Part shown: one piece after another, positions 48,801 through 58,400 of the stretch
Numbering within the stretch: the first letter of the stretch is position 1
How the letters are laid out: each line of letters opens with the position of its first letter
From: Sphaerochaeta sp.
GTDB lineage: Bacteria; Spirochaetota; Spirochaetia; Sphaerochaetales; Sphaerochaetaceae
Length of the DNA stretch: 64,000 nucleotides
Reading direction: 5' to 3'
Assembly: GCA_022482495.1 (NCBI GenBank)
Contig: JAKVPA010000010.1
Coordinates: 1 to 64,000 of the forward strand
Position numbers and translations under genes: made by a program
Notes under the pieces: generated by a model
The model's database searches: none
Told to the model about the DNA's origin: nothing
What the model saw: the letters and a program-made list of their open reading frames with translations, nothing else

Positions 48801-49813
48801 ACGTATTGGGTATAGAGACGAGCTGCGATGAATGCAGCTCGGCAGTGGTGCGTGACGGTCACGAGATTCTCAGCAATGTCATTGCGACGCAGATCGAATT
48901 GCACAAACCGTATGAAGGGGTGGTGCCGGAGCTTGCCAGCAGACTGCACACCGAATGGATCGAACAGGTCGTGCAGGCGGCCATCAGCAAAGCGGGTTTG
49001 CAGACCAAGGACATTGACGCCGTTGCGGTCACCAGCCGTCCCGGTCTGATGGGGTCGCTCCTCGTCGGCGTGAACTTCGCCAAAGCGTTCGCCGCGACAC
49101 GGGGAATCCCCATCATTTCCATCGACCACATCAGGGCGCACCTGTATGCTTCCCAGATCGAAAATCCTCTGGAGTATCCGTACCTTGGCGTTTTGGTCTC
49201 TGGAGGCCATACCGTGATCTGCAAGGTGAACGGGTATGATCAGATCGATGTGTTGGGTACGACGATCGACGACGCCATCGGGGAAGCGTTCGACAAGGTG
49301 GCGAAACACTATGGCCTTGGCTATCCCGGCGGGGTGGTGATCGACCGGCTTTCAAAGACGGGCAATCCCACGGCGTTCCTGTTTCCCGGCAACGCGTTGG
49401 ATGAAGCGCATCCGTACGATATTTCTTACAGCGGTCTGAAGAGCGCGGTGATCAACCAGCTGGACAAGTACTGGGATGGCAAGAGCGAGAAGAGCAACGA
49501 GAACATCGCCGCTTCGTTCCAGCGTTGCGCCGTTGGCATGCTGGTCCGGAGGGTCAAGCTTGCCTTGGCGGATACCGGGTTGAAACGGCTTTCCGCAGGT
49601 GGCGGGGTGGCTGCCAACAGCTTGCTCCGCAGTGAGTTGAAGGATCTGGAGAAGGGTGGCATCCAGACCAGTTTCCCGTCCCTGAAACTGTGCACGGACA
49701 ACGGGGCAATGGTGGCGGGTCTTGGGTACCGGTATCTCTCCGATGGCATCCACGATGATTTCTCATTTGGAGCCAGCGCCAGGGTCAGCGCGTTCAAGAA
49801 ACAGTACGACTAA
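48797..49813 (+). CDS. tsaD: tRNA N6-adenosine threonylcarbamoyltransferase TsaD
   Basis: 338 aa ASKHA-fold enzyme of t6A37 biosynthesis. VLGIETSCDECSSAVV at the N-terminus, metal ligands HxxxH in ISIDHIRAHLYAS near residue 110, LVSGGHTVI near 133, GEAFDKVAKHYGLGYPGG near 158, and SAGGGVAANSLLR near 267. Full length. Confidence 0.96.
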   Translation: MNVLGIETSCDECSSAVVRDGHEILSNVIATQIELHKPYEGVVPELASRLHTEWIEQVVQAAISKAGLQTKDIDAVAVTSRPGLMGSLLVGVNFAKAFAATRGIPIISIDHIRAHLYASQIENPLEYPYLGVLVSGGHTVICKVNGYDQIDVLGTTIDDAIGEAFDKVAKHYGLGYPGGVVIDRLSKTGNPTAFLFPGNALDEAHPYDISYSGLKSAVINQLDKYWDGKSEKSNENIAASFQRCAVGMLVRRVKLALADTGLKRLSAGGGVAANSLLRSELKDLEKGGIQTSFPSLKLCTDNGAMVAGLGYRYLSDGIHDDFSFGASARVSAFKKQYD

Positions 49814-49824
49814 GGTTTTTCCCC

Positions 49825-49853
49825 TTGACATGGATCGGGTTTTTTCCTATCCT
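49825..49853 (+). promoter_or_regulatory. promoter of the tRNA-Gln/tRNA-Glu pair
   Basis: TTGACA (49825-49830), 17-base spacer, TATCCT (49848-49853). Start near 49860, ten bases before tRNA-Gln. Confidence 0.75.
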
Positions 49854-49870
49854 TGCTAAGGATTTCTGAT

Positions 49871-49941
49871 TGGGATGTAGTGTAATGGTAACACTGCAGA
49901 TTCTGGTTCTGCCTTTAGGGGTTCGAATCCCTTCATCCCAG
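49871..49941 (+). tRNA. tRNA-Gln(CUG)
   Basis: Acceptor TGGGATG/CATCCCA with discriminator G, anticodon stem GCAGA/TCTGC with loop TTCTGGT (anticodon CTG), T-loop GTTCGAATC. CCA is not encoded. Confidence 0.92.
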
Positions 49942-49946
49942 ACGTC

Positions 49947-50018
49947 GGTTCCTTCGTCTAATGGTTAGGACAGGAGATTCTCAGTCTCTAAATATGGGTT
50001 CGATTCCCGTAGGAACTA
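49947..50018 (+). tRNA. tRNA-Glu(CUC)
   Basis: Acceptor GGTTCCT/AGGAACT, D-arm TCGTCTAATGGTTAGGACA, loop TTCTCAG (anticodon CTC), T-loop GTTCGATTC. Five bases separate it from tRNA-Gln, so both share one transcript. Confidence 0.92.
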
Positions 50019-50032
50019 TGAAACATGATGGA

Positions 50033-50060
50033 GGGCAACCGGGGGTGGTTGCCTTTTTTT
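50033..50060 (+). terminator. terminator after the tRNA pair
   Basis: Stem GGCAACC/GGTTGCC followed by seven T. Confidence 0.88.
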
Positions 50061-50096
50061 ATGCACGAACACACAATGAACCATAAGGATTGAGTG

Positions 50097-51734
50097 ATGA
50101 TTACAGCGAGCAACATTTCCCTTGCATACGGATCTCAGGTACTGTTCAAGGACGTGAACCTGAAATTCACCCCTGGCAACTGCTACGGGATCATCGGCGC
50201 AAACGGTGCCGGTAAATCCACGTTTCTCAAGATTCTCTCCGGAGAACTGGAACCGGACAGCGGGGAAGTGATCGTCACTCCCGGCCAGCGGCTTGCCGTG
50301 CTTCGTCAGGATCACTTCGCGTTCAACCAGTACACCGTGATGGAAACGGTGATCATGGGATATCCCAAGCTGTACCAGACGATGAAGGACCGTGACGCCA
50401 TCTACGCAAAGGCGGATTTCACCGAGGAAGACGGCATCAAGGCGGCGGAACTGGAATCCACGTTCAGCGAGCTGGGTGGCTGGGAGAGCGAAGCGCAGGC
50501 CGGCCAGTTGCTGGATGGCCTTGGGATTCCCGCCGACATGCATGAGAAGCTGATGGGGGACGTGGAGGACAACATCAAGGTGCGGGTGTTGCTTGCCCAG
50601 GCGCTGTTCGGCAACCCGGACATTCTGCTTCTGGATGAGCCCACCAACCACCTTGACCTGGAGTCCATCACCTGGTTGGAAGGATTCCTGGAAGATTTCG
50701 AGAATACGGTGATCGTCGTTTCCCACGACCGTCACTTCCTCAACTCGGTGTGCACCCACATTGTGGACATCGATTATTCCAGGGCTACGTTGTACGTCGG
50801 AAACTATGATTTCTGGTACATGTCCAGCCAGCTTGCCGCCAAGCAGATGAAGGATGAGAAGAAACGGAACGACGAGAAGATCGCCGAACTGAAAGAATTC
50901 ATCCAGCGGTTCGCCAGCAACGCGGCAAAAAGCAAGCAGGCCACCAGCCGGAAGAAGTTGATCGACAAACTGACCATCGATGACATCAAGCCGTCAAGCA
51001 GACGGTTCCCATACGTCGGTTTCCGCCCGCTCAGGGAACCTGGGAAGAACATCCTGGAAGTGAAGGACCTGTCCAAAACGATTGACGGGGTGAAGGTTCT
51101 GGATCACTTCAACCTGATGGTCAACAACGGTGACAAGATCGCGTTCGTCGGACCGGAACATTTTTCAAAAACGGTATTGTTCGAGATTCTTGCCGGGAAC
51201 ATGGAACCGGACGAAGGCTCCTACCAATGGGGCGTGACCACTTCGCTTTCCTACTTTCCCAAGGACAATACCAAGTTGTTCCAGGAGCACGTGTCCATCA
51301 CCGACTGGCTGATGCCGTTCTCCCCGGAAAAGGATGAGACGTACGTTCGCTCGTTCCTTGGCCGCATGCTGTTCTCCGGCGATGAAGCCCTGAAGGATTG
51401 CACCGTGCTCTCCGGTGGAGAGAAGGTCAGGGTGGTGCTGGCAAAGATGATGATGGAGCAGGCAAACTGCATGATCTTCGATGAGCCGACCAGCCATCTC
51501 GATCTGGAATCCATCTCGGCGTTGAACGATGGGTTGATCGACTACAAGGGAATCCTGTTGTTCAACACCCATGACCATCAGTTCATCGACACCATCGCCA
51601 ACCGGATCATCGAGATCACGCCGAACGGCGTCATCGACAAGATGATGCGCTTCGAGGATTACCTGGCTGACGCGTCCGTCAAGGCGCTTCGTGACGAGCT
51701 GTACCAGGGCCAGCAGCACAAACTCGCCCTGTAG
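50097..51734 (+). CDS. ABC-F family ATPase (YbiT-like)
   Basis: 545 aa with two ABC domains and no membrane part. First domain: Walker A GANGAGKST, signature near DVEDNIKVRVLLAQAL, Walker B ILLLDEPTNHLDLESI. Linker helices (KQMKDEKKRNDEKIAELKEF...). Second domain: degenerate P-loop VGPEHFSKTVL instead of GxxGxGKS, with intact LSGGEKVRVVLAKMMM and IFDEPTSHLDLES. The degenerate second P-loop is typical of some YbiT members. ABC-F proteins act on the ribosomal E site. AAGGA precedes ATG 50097. Confidence 0.88.
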   Translation: MITASNISLAYGSQVLFKDVNLKFTPGNCYGIIGANGAGKSTFLKILSGELEPDSGEVIVTPGQRLAVLRQDHFAFNQYTVMETVIMGYPKLYQTMKDRDAIYAKADFTEEDGIKAAELESTFSELGGWESEAQAGQLLDGLGIPADMHEKLMGDVEDNIKVRVLLAQALFGNPDILLLDEPTNHLDLESITWLEGFLEDFENTVIVVSHDRHFLNSVCTHIVDIDYSRATLYVGNYDFWYMSSQLAAKQMKDEKKRNDEKIAELKEFIQRFASNAAKSKQATSRKKLIDKLTIDDIKPSSRRFPYVGFRPLREPGKNILEVKDLSKTIDGVKVLDHFNLMVNNGDKIAFVGPEHFSKTVLFEILAGNMEPDEGSYQWGVTTSLSYFPKDNTKLFQEHVSITDWLMPFSPEKDETYVRSFLGRMLFSGDEALKDCTVLSGGEKVRVVLAKMMMEQANCMIFDEPTSHLDLESISALNDGLIDYKGILLFNTHDHQFIDTIANRIIEITPNGVIDKMMRFEDYLADASVKALRDELYQGQQHKLAL

Positions 51735-51743
51735 GAGGAGATC

Positions 51744-52508
51744 ATGTTCTTCGCGGTTGACATCGGGAACACCAACATCGTCCTTGCCGTACATGACGGC
51801 AAGCAGTGGGTGCAGACGTTTCGTGTGTACAGTGACCAGGCAAAGACGGGAGACGAATACTTCGTTATTCTGGATTCGTTGTTTTCCCATGCCGGCGTGC
51901 TGAAGGAGAACGTGGAACGCGCCGCCATCTCCAGCGTCGTGCCGAATCTTTCCCGCTCCCTGCAGAAAAACGTTGTCCGTCTGTTTGACGTCAACCCGTT
52001 GATGATCACCAACAAGGTGAAGACGGGACTGAAGAGCGAGAGCATACCGCCGGAACTGGGAAGCGATTTGCTGTGCAATGCGGCGCAGGCACACTATGCC
52101 CATCCGGGAAAAGCGGTGATGGTCTGTGATTTTGGTACTGCCCTTACGTTCACTACCGTCTCCGGTGACGGTTCCGTGCTGGGGGCCGCCATCACCCCAG
52201 GGTTGATCACGGCGATGCGGGCGTTGTTCCATGGCACCGCCCAGTTGCCGCAGGTTGAGCTGTTGATCCCTTCCACGGTGATCGGCCGCAACAGTGAGGA
52301 ATCCATCCGGGCTGGCATCATGTACGGCTACGCCGGTTTGGTCCAGCACATGATCGACCGGACCGAGGCGGAGATCGGGGAGAAACTGTACGTCATCGCA
52401 ACCGGTGGCCTGTCACGGACCATCAGCCCGATCATCCCCCGGATCGACGAGATCAGTCCAACCCAGACGGTGGACGGCATCAAGTTGATCAGTGACCTGA
52501 ACAGCTGA
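51744..52508 (+). CDS. coaX: type III pantothenate kinase
   Basis: 254 aa ASKHA-fold kinase, first step of coenzyme A synthesis. FFAVDIGNTNIVLAVHD at the N-terminus, PPELGSDLLCNAAQAHY near residue 97, VMVCDFGTALTFTTVSGDG near 122 and GAAITPGLITAMRALFHGTAQLP near 145 are diagnostic. SD GGAGGAGATC. Ends directly next to the convergent M29 peptidase gene. Confidence 0.95.
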   Translation: MFFAVDIGNTNIVLAVHDGKQWVQTFRVYSDQAKTGDEYFVILDSLFSHAGVLKENVERAAISSVVPNLSRSLQKNVVRLFDVNPLMITNKVKTGLKSESIPPELGSDLLCNAAQAHYAHPGKAVMVCDFGTALTFTTVSGDGSVLGAAITPGLITAMRALFHGTAQLPQVELLIPSTVIGRNSEESIRAGIMYGYAGLVQHMIDRTEAEIGEKLYVIATGGLSRTISPIIPRIDEISPTQTVDGIKLISDLNS

Positions 52509-53707
52509 TCAGCGGACGAATTTCCCGTTCACCATGATGGGGATCTCCCTGCCATCCATCCGGATGGCGGTGATGGTCATATCCGAGGATCCCACCATGA
52601 AATCCACATGCATCAGGCTCTTGTTGCACCCTTCCTTGTACGGGTCCTTGGACCCGACAAGGCAGTTGGGATAGCCCGCGCCGAGGGCCAGGTGGCACGA
52701 CGCGTTCTCATCGTACAGCCCGCTTGCGAACAGCAGGCCGCTTTTCCCAATGGGATTGGTTTCCTCCACCAGGGCGCATTCACCCAGATGCCGGGTTCCT
52801 TCATCGATGGCGAAGTAGCGGTCCATGGCTTCTTGTCCCCGTTTTGCTGTGCAGAATACGACAGCCCCTTCGTGGAACTGCAGGGTGACTTCCTCGGTCA
52901 TTTCGTCCAGGACGGAGACCGGTTTTGTCGTCGTCACATATCCTTCAGCGAGATTACGATTCGGAGTGGTGAACAACTCTTCTGTTGGAATGTTGGGCAG
53001 AAACCTTCTTCCGTCCGGCAGGACGGAATCCCCACCAAGAAACCTACTGGTCGGACACAGTCCGACGACCAGGTCGGTCCTGGGGCTCTGGTAGTGAAGT
53101 TTGATGATGCCCAGGGCGTTCAGCATCCGGGCGTGTTCCTGCATCTTCACGCAGGCGTCCTTTCCAGGCCTTCGTCGGGTTGGGTGAATCCAAAAGCAGA
53201 ATCGGAGTGAGCGTTTCCCATAATTCTTCTTCCGTATGATCTTTTCCCAGAACTGTGTTCGGCCCAGCGCGGCGTGGGCGCGGCGATGACGCACCAGGGG
53301 AGGGAGTCCACCATGAACCGGTCATGGATGGCATGGTGGAACGAACGGGCAGCTTTGCGGTACCGTTGGTTCTTCGCTTGGTCCAGCTGCACCTGTTTCA
53401 GACGGTCGTCGATCGGCTCGATCTGAATGTACGCCCATTCCTCCGTACAAATCTGGTAGTCCAGGATTTTTTCGAAATCAGGGAAGGTGGCGAGCTCTTT
53501 GTCACTCTGGTTCTTCAGCCGGGAGGCGAGGATCTCGTTGTCTGAGATCACAATGTGGACGTACCCCGCCTTGTGGCGATAGGCGCTCTTGGCCAGGGCG
53601 CGCGCCATTGGGTAGGTCGCCTCATCGCAATTGACCAAAAGGTTCTGGCCTTTCTTCAGGTTCACACCCGCTTCAATGACCAGGTCGGCGTAGCGATCGA
53701 TGATCAT
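52509..53707 (-). pseudogene. M29 family aminopeptidase, two frameshifts
   Basis: The gene reads MIIDRYADLVIEAGVNLKKGQNL...LPWCVIAAPTPRWAE, shifts near 53251-53260 into VLGKDHTEEELWETLTPILLLDSPNPTKAW, and shifts again near 53158-53163 into DACVKMQEHARMLNAL...LMHVDFMVG. Each break is an extra base; removing both gives about 398 aa, the M29 (aminopeptidase T, PepS, AmpS) length. The C-terminal half contains the metal-ligand stretch AVVFCTAKRG...HLGECALVEETNPI. It is a paralogue of the intact M29 gene upstream, with ATGA overlap. Confidence 0.85.
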
Positions 53708-54903
53708 GTCGCTTCCTCCTCACTGAACACCCCTTCATCGACCAGAATGTGCCGGGTTCCGTCCGGATCCACCGCGGTGACGGAAAGGCTTCGGGATCCC
53801 ATCGGAACATCCATTCTTACCAGAGACTGGTTGAGGTGGAGGGATGCAAGCTCTTCTTCGGTGATATGACGGGACAGCGTGTCCAGAGCGAATCCTCCGA
53901 ACCCCACATGGGTGGTCATCGCCTTGTTGAACAGGGGATGGACGCCACGGGAGAGGTGCCGGCTTTCCAACGTATCCTCGTCGGCGAGTGACAGCTCGCT
54001 GAGTACCCGCGCCCCGTCATCGATGGTGAAGAACGCGTCCAGCGCTTCAGCGCCTTTCTCTGCGGACCAAGCAATGGCTTTGCCGTCCTTCAACGTGAAC
54101 GAGGCGCCTACAACCTGTTTGCCCAGAAGCAAAAACGGGCGGGTGCTCGCCAACGTCCCGTTGGCTGATGTTCCGTCGATCGTCGCATACAAATGTTGGA
54201 CGGGAAGGGTGCTGTAGAACGTACGGTTGCTGCTGGTACGCTGTTCCCCTCCGGTCCATTCGGTGGCTTTGGCCAATGCGCAGGTGAAACTCCAGCCGTC
54301 TCCCACCACTTCCAGTTTCTCCGGTTTGATGGCATTCAGTCGTTTCTTCCGGTAGGCGAGCATCAGTCCCTGGTCTTCCCAGAACCGGTCAGGATCCTTG
54401 GTGTCCAACCGATACAGGGCGGTGAACAGATTCCACAGGTCGTCCTCCGTCGCCGTTTCCCCCAAATACTGCAAGCCCCAGTTGGCTCCAGGATAGGGGA
54501 TGTTCGCCCAGGGGTAGGCGAGTCTCCGGTCCAGCTCCACCGGTTCGGCAAGCAAGCCGAATTTTCCCAGTTGCACCACATCCTTTGCAATATCTACAGG
54601 GCTTTCCTCGCTGTAGTACGGGCAGTCGTCAAGATCGACGATGTGGCACATCACCAGTCCGGTCGTTTTCGGCCGGAGGGCTTCGTTTTCCTTGGGTTCG
54701 ATCGGATAGACCTGCTTGATGCGTCCCTTTTCCGTCTCGACGATCTGCACCGCCTGGATGGTCACTTCCGCGGCCAGTTTGCCCAAAAGTCGTGCGAATT
54801 CGATGGTGGAGCTTTCCGTGTTGATGGAAAGCGCCTCACCACGCCGTAACTGGAGCTGGCGTTTGATGACGAGCTCCGCATATTTCATTTCCCTTTGATC
54901 CAT
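53704..54903 (-). CDS. M29 family metallo-aminopeptidase
   Basis: 399 aa, full length. N-terminal RAEL-type (MKYAELVIKRQLQLRRGEAL) start; WANIPYPGANWGLQYLG, RVLSELSLADEDT, HPLFNKAMTTHVGFGGFA and LNQSLVRMDVPMGS carry the family's Glu/His/Asp metal ligands. A cytoplasmic peptidase that removes N-terminal residues. The start is set to MDQREMKY; a shorter start at MKYAEL (54888) is possible. Confidence 0.88.
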   Translation of the reverse strand: MDQREMKYAELVIKRQLQLRRGEALSINTESSTIEFARLLGKLAAEVTIQAVQIVETEKGRIKQVYPIEPKENEALRPKTTGLVMCHIVDLDDCPYYSEESPVDIAKDVVQLGKFGLLAEPVELDRRLAYPWANIPYPGANWGLQYLGETATEDDLWNLFTALYRLDTKDPDRFWEDQGLMLAYRKKRLNAIKPEKLEVVGDGWSFTCALAKATEWTGGEQRTSSNRTFYSTLPVQHLYATIDGTSANGTLASTRPFLLLGKQVVGASFTLKDGKAIAWSAEKGAEALDAFFTIDDGARVLSELSLADEDTLESRHLSRGVHPLFNKAMTTHVGFGGFALDTLSRHITEEELASLHLNQSLVRMDVPMGSRSLSVTAVDPDGTRHILVDEGVFSEEEAT

Positions 54904-54911
54904 ACCACGCA

Positions 54912-54940
54912 ATCATAGTCGATTCATTCCCGACGGACAA
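54912..54940 (-). promoter_or_regulatory. promoter of the M29 peptidase operon (near-leaderless)
   Basis: Minus strand TTGTCC (54940-54935), 17-base spacer, TATGAT (54917-54912). Only eight bases separate the -10 from the ATG at 54903, and no SD is present. Confidence 0.5.
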
Positions 54941-54953
54941 GGGATGGTCACAC

Positions 54954-54982
54954 TTGCAGGATACGCAAAGGAATGGTAACAT
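54954..54982 (+). promoter_or_regulatory. promoter of the 52-aa proline-rich ORF
   Basis: TTGCAG (54954-54959), 17-base spacer, TAACAT (54977-54982), followed by AAGGAG and the ATG at 55005. Confidence 0.5.
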
Positions 54983-55004
54983 ACGTTAAGTATAAGGAGC
55001 GCCT

Positions 55005-55163
55005 ATGGAAACAACACCAAACGTACCACGCAATCCCCAACCAGCAGGTATCCCGCATCCAGAGCAGGGAAAGAAACCCAACCCAGCACCCAAGTCCACC
55101 GCATCAACCGGTACCCTGGCCTGGTATGCCGCTGCATTCGGGGGAAGGGCTCCGGATGAGTGA
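55005..55163 (+). CDS. small proline-rich hypothetical protein, 52 aa
   Basis: METTPNVPRNPQPAGIPHPE... is rich in Pro, Asn and Lys for the first 35 residues, then ends TGTLAWYAAAFGGRAPDE. A strong SD (AAGGAG, six bases before ATG) and a plausible promoter support translation. No family is recognised. It stands between the M29 operon and the CRISPR locus, just before the base composition drops; whether it belongs to the acquired block is unclear. Confidence 0.55.
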   Translation: METTPNVPRNPQPAGIPHPEQGKKPNPAPKSTASTGTLAWYAAAFGGRAPDE

Positions 55164-55268
55164 GGCTGGTATTTTGGTTCATACCATTTCAGCAGATAGA
55201 TAATTGCCAAAATCCCAATCTTATAGCGATATAAGTATGTGTATTTGAGAAATCTGTGATATACTTAC

Positions 55269-55376
55269 AAAAAAGAGCCACATTTCTGTGACTCTCAACG
55301 CCTGAGCGTTGTCAGTTGCCTGACGGGAAAGCTTCCGCTTTGTTTTAACGAAGTAAGGTAATACTTCATTGATGTC
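55269..55376 (-). ncRNA. tracrRNA of the type II-A CRISPR system
   Basis: Read on the minus strand: an anti-repeat (55375-55342) complementary to nearly all of the CRISPR repeat with small bulges, the nexus hairpin AAAGC-GGAA-GCTTT, two further hairpins (GTCA/TGAC and CAACGC/GCGTTG), and a terminator stem GAGYCACA/TGTGRCTC followed by six T at 55274-55269. Length about 108 nt. The crRNA is read from the plus strand, so this anti-repeat is on the correct strand. Confidence 0.9.
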
Positions 55377-55382
55377 ATCTTT

Positions 55383-55412
55383 AGTATATGCACGCTTGTA
55401 AGGAGGAGTCAA
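55383..55412 (-). promoter_or_regulatory. tracrRNA promoter overlapping cas9 ribosome binding site
   Basis: Minus strand TTGACT (55412-55407), 18-base spacer, TATACT (55388-55383), start near 55376, exactly at the anti-repeat. The spacer contains the plus-strand AAGGAGG that serves cas9, whose ATG is at 55416. Confidence 0.75.
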
Positions 55413-55415
55413 GTC

Positions 55416-58400
55416 ATGAAAAAGAGCAAGGATGTGGAATCGTACGCAATTGGATGCGATATGGGTACTGGCTCGTTTGGGTGGTGTGTCACAGATGAAA
55501 ATGGTGAATTGGTTTCTTTTCGCCATCAACCGATGTGGGGCGTGCGTTTGTTTGAAACAGGGAAGACCGCTGAAGAACGGAGACAGTTCCGCTCTACGCG
55601 GAGAAGACTTGCCCGACGTGTCCAGCGACTCCAATGGCTGCGTGATCTTCTTGGGTCGGAAGTAGAGAAGGTGGATCCTGATTTTTTCAAGCGTTTGCAG
55701 TATTCCTCTGTTTCGCCTCATGATTCCCAATGGGAAGCCCTGCGTGAGCTTTTTGCGAGTGATGGATATTGTTCCAATCTCTATGAGAAAAAATATCCTA
55801 CCATTTACCATCTGCGGAAAGCGCTCGCAGAAGAAACACAGAAAGCGGATTTCCGACTGATTTACCTGGCAATCCATCACATCATCAAATACCGGGGGAA
55901 TTTTTTACATGAAGGGGAAATGCAGATTCATGGAGGAGTTGACCTGAAAAGTTCCGTCTCTGCATTACTTTCTTTGGTAATCGATGGAGATACGGAAATA
56001 TCTGAAGCAGTTTCTTCCATCACTGATACACTAAAAGATGAAAAGAAATCCGCTTTTGACAAACAAAAAGTGATTCAGATCGCACTTCAATCCGTAACGG
56101 ATGATCAAGACAAGAAGTTCTGCGCAGAGTTATCAAAAGCCATCCTTGGCCGGAGTGCCGATTATACCCAAATATTCCCAACGTTGGGAGAAAAGAAAAT
56201 ATCTGTTTCATTGGATGACGAAGCAGCTTGTGAACAATTCTCAGAGAATTTGGGGGATACTGAACTGGAAGTGTTCCAGGTGTTGCAAAAACTTTATGCA
56301 GACTATACGCTCGCGATGCTTCTTTCAGGCAACGTATCAACGATCTCTGATGTGTATATCAATCGATACAACCAGCATGCGCAAGATTTACGTACGTTGA
56401 AACGTATTGTTCGTGCAAAGTGCCCCCATGAAACGTATCATGATCTCTTCAATGGCAAGCAATCATGGTATGAACGGTATCGGCTGAACAACAGCAAGGA
56501 TTCTTCGTACGATAATTTGATTAAATCAATCAAGAAAATCCTTGAATCCATTGAGAATTCCGTACATGATGATGATGTTTCATATTGCATGAAACGGATT
56601 GAAGAAGGAGAGTTCCTCAAAAAACCCAAAAGCAGTGAGAATGGCGCAATTCCCAACCAGTTGCATTGTGAGGAACTGAAAGCGATTCTTGATCACCAAA
56701 AAAGATTCTATCCCGTTTTGGCTGAAAATGAACAGAAACTGCTTCAGATAGCCTCATATCGTATCCCATACTACGTCGGACCGTTGTCACCTCAGGCTAC
56801 AAAATATGGGTGGGCTCAACGAAAAGAACAGGGACCTGTCACACCATGGAATTTTACCGACAAGATAGATGTCATGGCTTCGGCGGAGCGTTTTATCACG
56901 CAGAGAACGGATACCTGCCAATTCCTCTATGGCGAACCAGTTTTGCCAAAGAATTCTTTGTTGTATGGCGAATACTGTGTGTTGAACGAATTGAATGGGA
57001 TTCGTCTTGATGGAAAACGGCTGAGTGTCGATGTAAAACAACAGATCTTCCATGAGTTGTTCCAGACGCAGAAAACAGTCACAAAAGGAACTTTGAGCAA
57101 ATGGTTGTACGAACATCGGTATGCCTCACATGAGAAGGGCCTGGACCTGACCGGATTCCAGAAAGAGGACGAATTTGCATCAAATCTTTCTTCCTGGATT
57201 GACTTCTCTCGTATTTTTGGTGGTATCCGGGAACAAGACAAGGAGATGATCGAAAACCTTATTCTTTGGAACACACTGTTTACGGATAAAAAAATACTGA
57301 AAGCGAAAATTCGAAAGAGTTACCCAACCTTGGCTGATCCGACGGTCGTAGCTATCTGCAGATTGAATTACCAAGGGTGGGGCAGATTATCCCAAAAACT
57401 CCTGACGGGCATTTCTACGTTGGATGCCCAAGGAAGGGTTTGGACCGTCATGGATTTGCTTTGGGAAACCAATCAACTCTTTATGGAAATCATTTTTGAT
57501 GAGACCTATGGTTTCCAACAAAAAATCGAAACAGCAAACAAACAGAACAAGCCGGAAACATCATTGAATGCATATGATACTGCTTTCCCTGATGTTCCTA
57601 TGTCTCCTTCGGTAAAGAAATCGGCTTGGCAAGGATTACAGGTGATTCGTGAGATTGTGCAGGTGATGGGGAAGGAACCAAAACGTATCTATGTGGAATT
57701 TACCCGAGGTGATGAAGAGAAAAAACGCACGATAAGCCGGTATTATGCACTTGAGAAGATTTATAAACGACTGAAGGATGACCCGTCCTTTGAAAAGGTA
57801 TATGAAGAACTGACATCAAGAAAAGAAGAGTACAAGAAACAAAACGGGCCATTGAAGATTATGCGATTGTACCTCTATTTCTTACAGAATGGGAAATGTA
57901 TGTATTCTGGACAGACTTTGGATATTCAACGTTTGGGTGATTACCAGATCGATCATATTCTTCCGCAAGCGTACATCAAAAACAACAGCATCGATAACTT
58001 GGTATTGGTGAAATCCAAGGAAAACCAACGAAAACGAGATTCTTTGCTTTTGGATGATACTATCATCACAAAGCAAAAACCCTTCTGGAAAACGTTACGG
58101 AAAAACGGGTTGATCTCTTCAAAGAAATTCCATGCGCTGATCAGAGAAGAGGTTTCTGAGAATGATTACATTGGATTTATCAATCGACAAATTGTCGAGA
58201 CAAGCCAAGCGGTCAAGATCCTGAGTGATGTGCTGAAGGAGGCGTTTCCGACAACAACCGTAATGGGGATCAAAGCAGGGCTTGTCTCATGATTTTCGTG
58301 CTCAAAATGGGTTGTACAAGGTTCGTGAGGTCAATGACTATCATCATGCACATGATGCCTTGCTTGCCTGCCAGGTTGGGAGGTTTCTTGCTGGTCCTTT

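Noticed and set aside
51151-51180. Degenerate second P-loop of the ABC-F protein as a mutation
   Set aside because: The VGPEHFSKT form is part of a well-formed second domain and is seen in YbiT-type members, as far as I recall.
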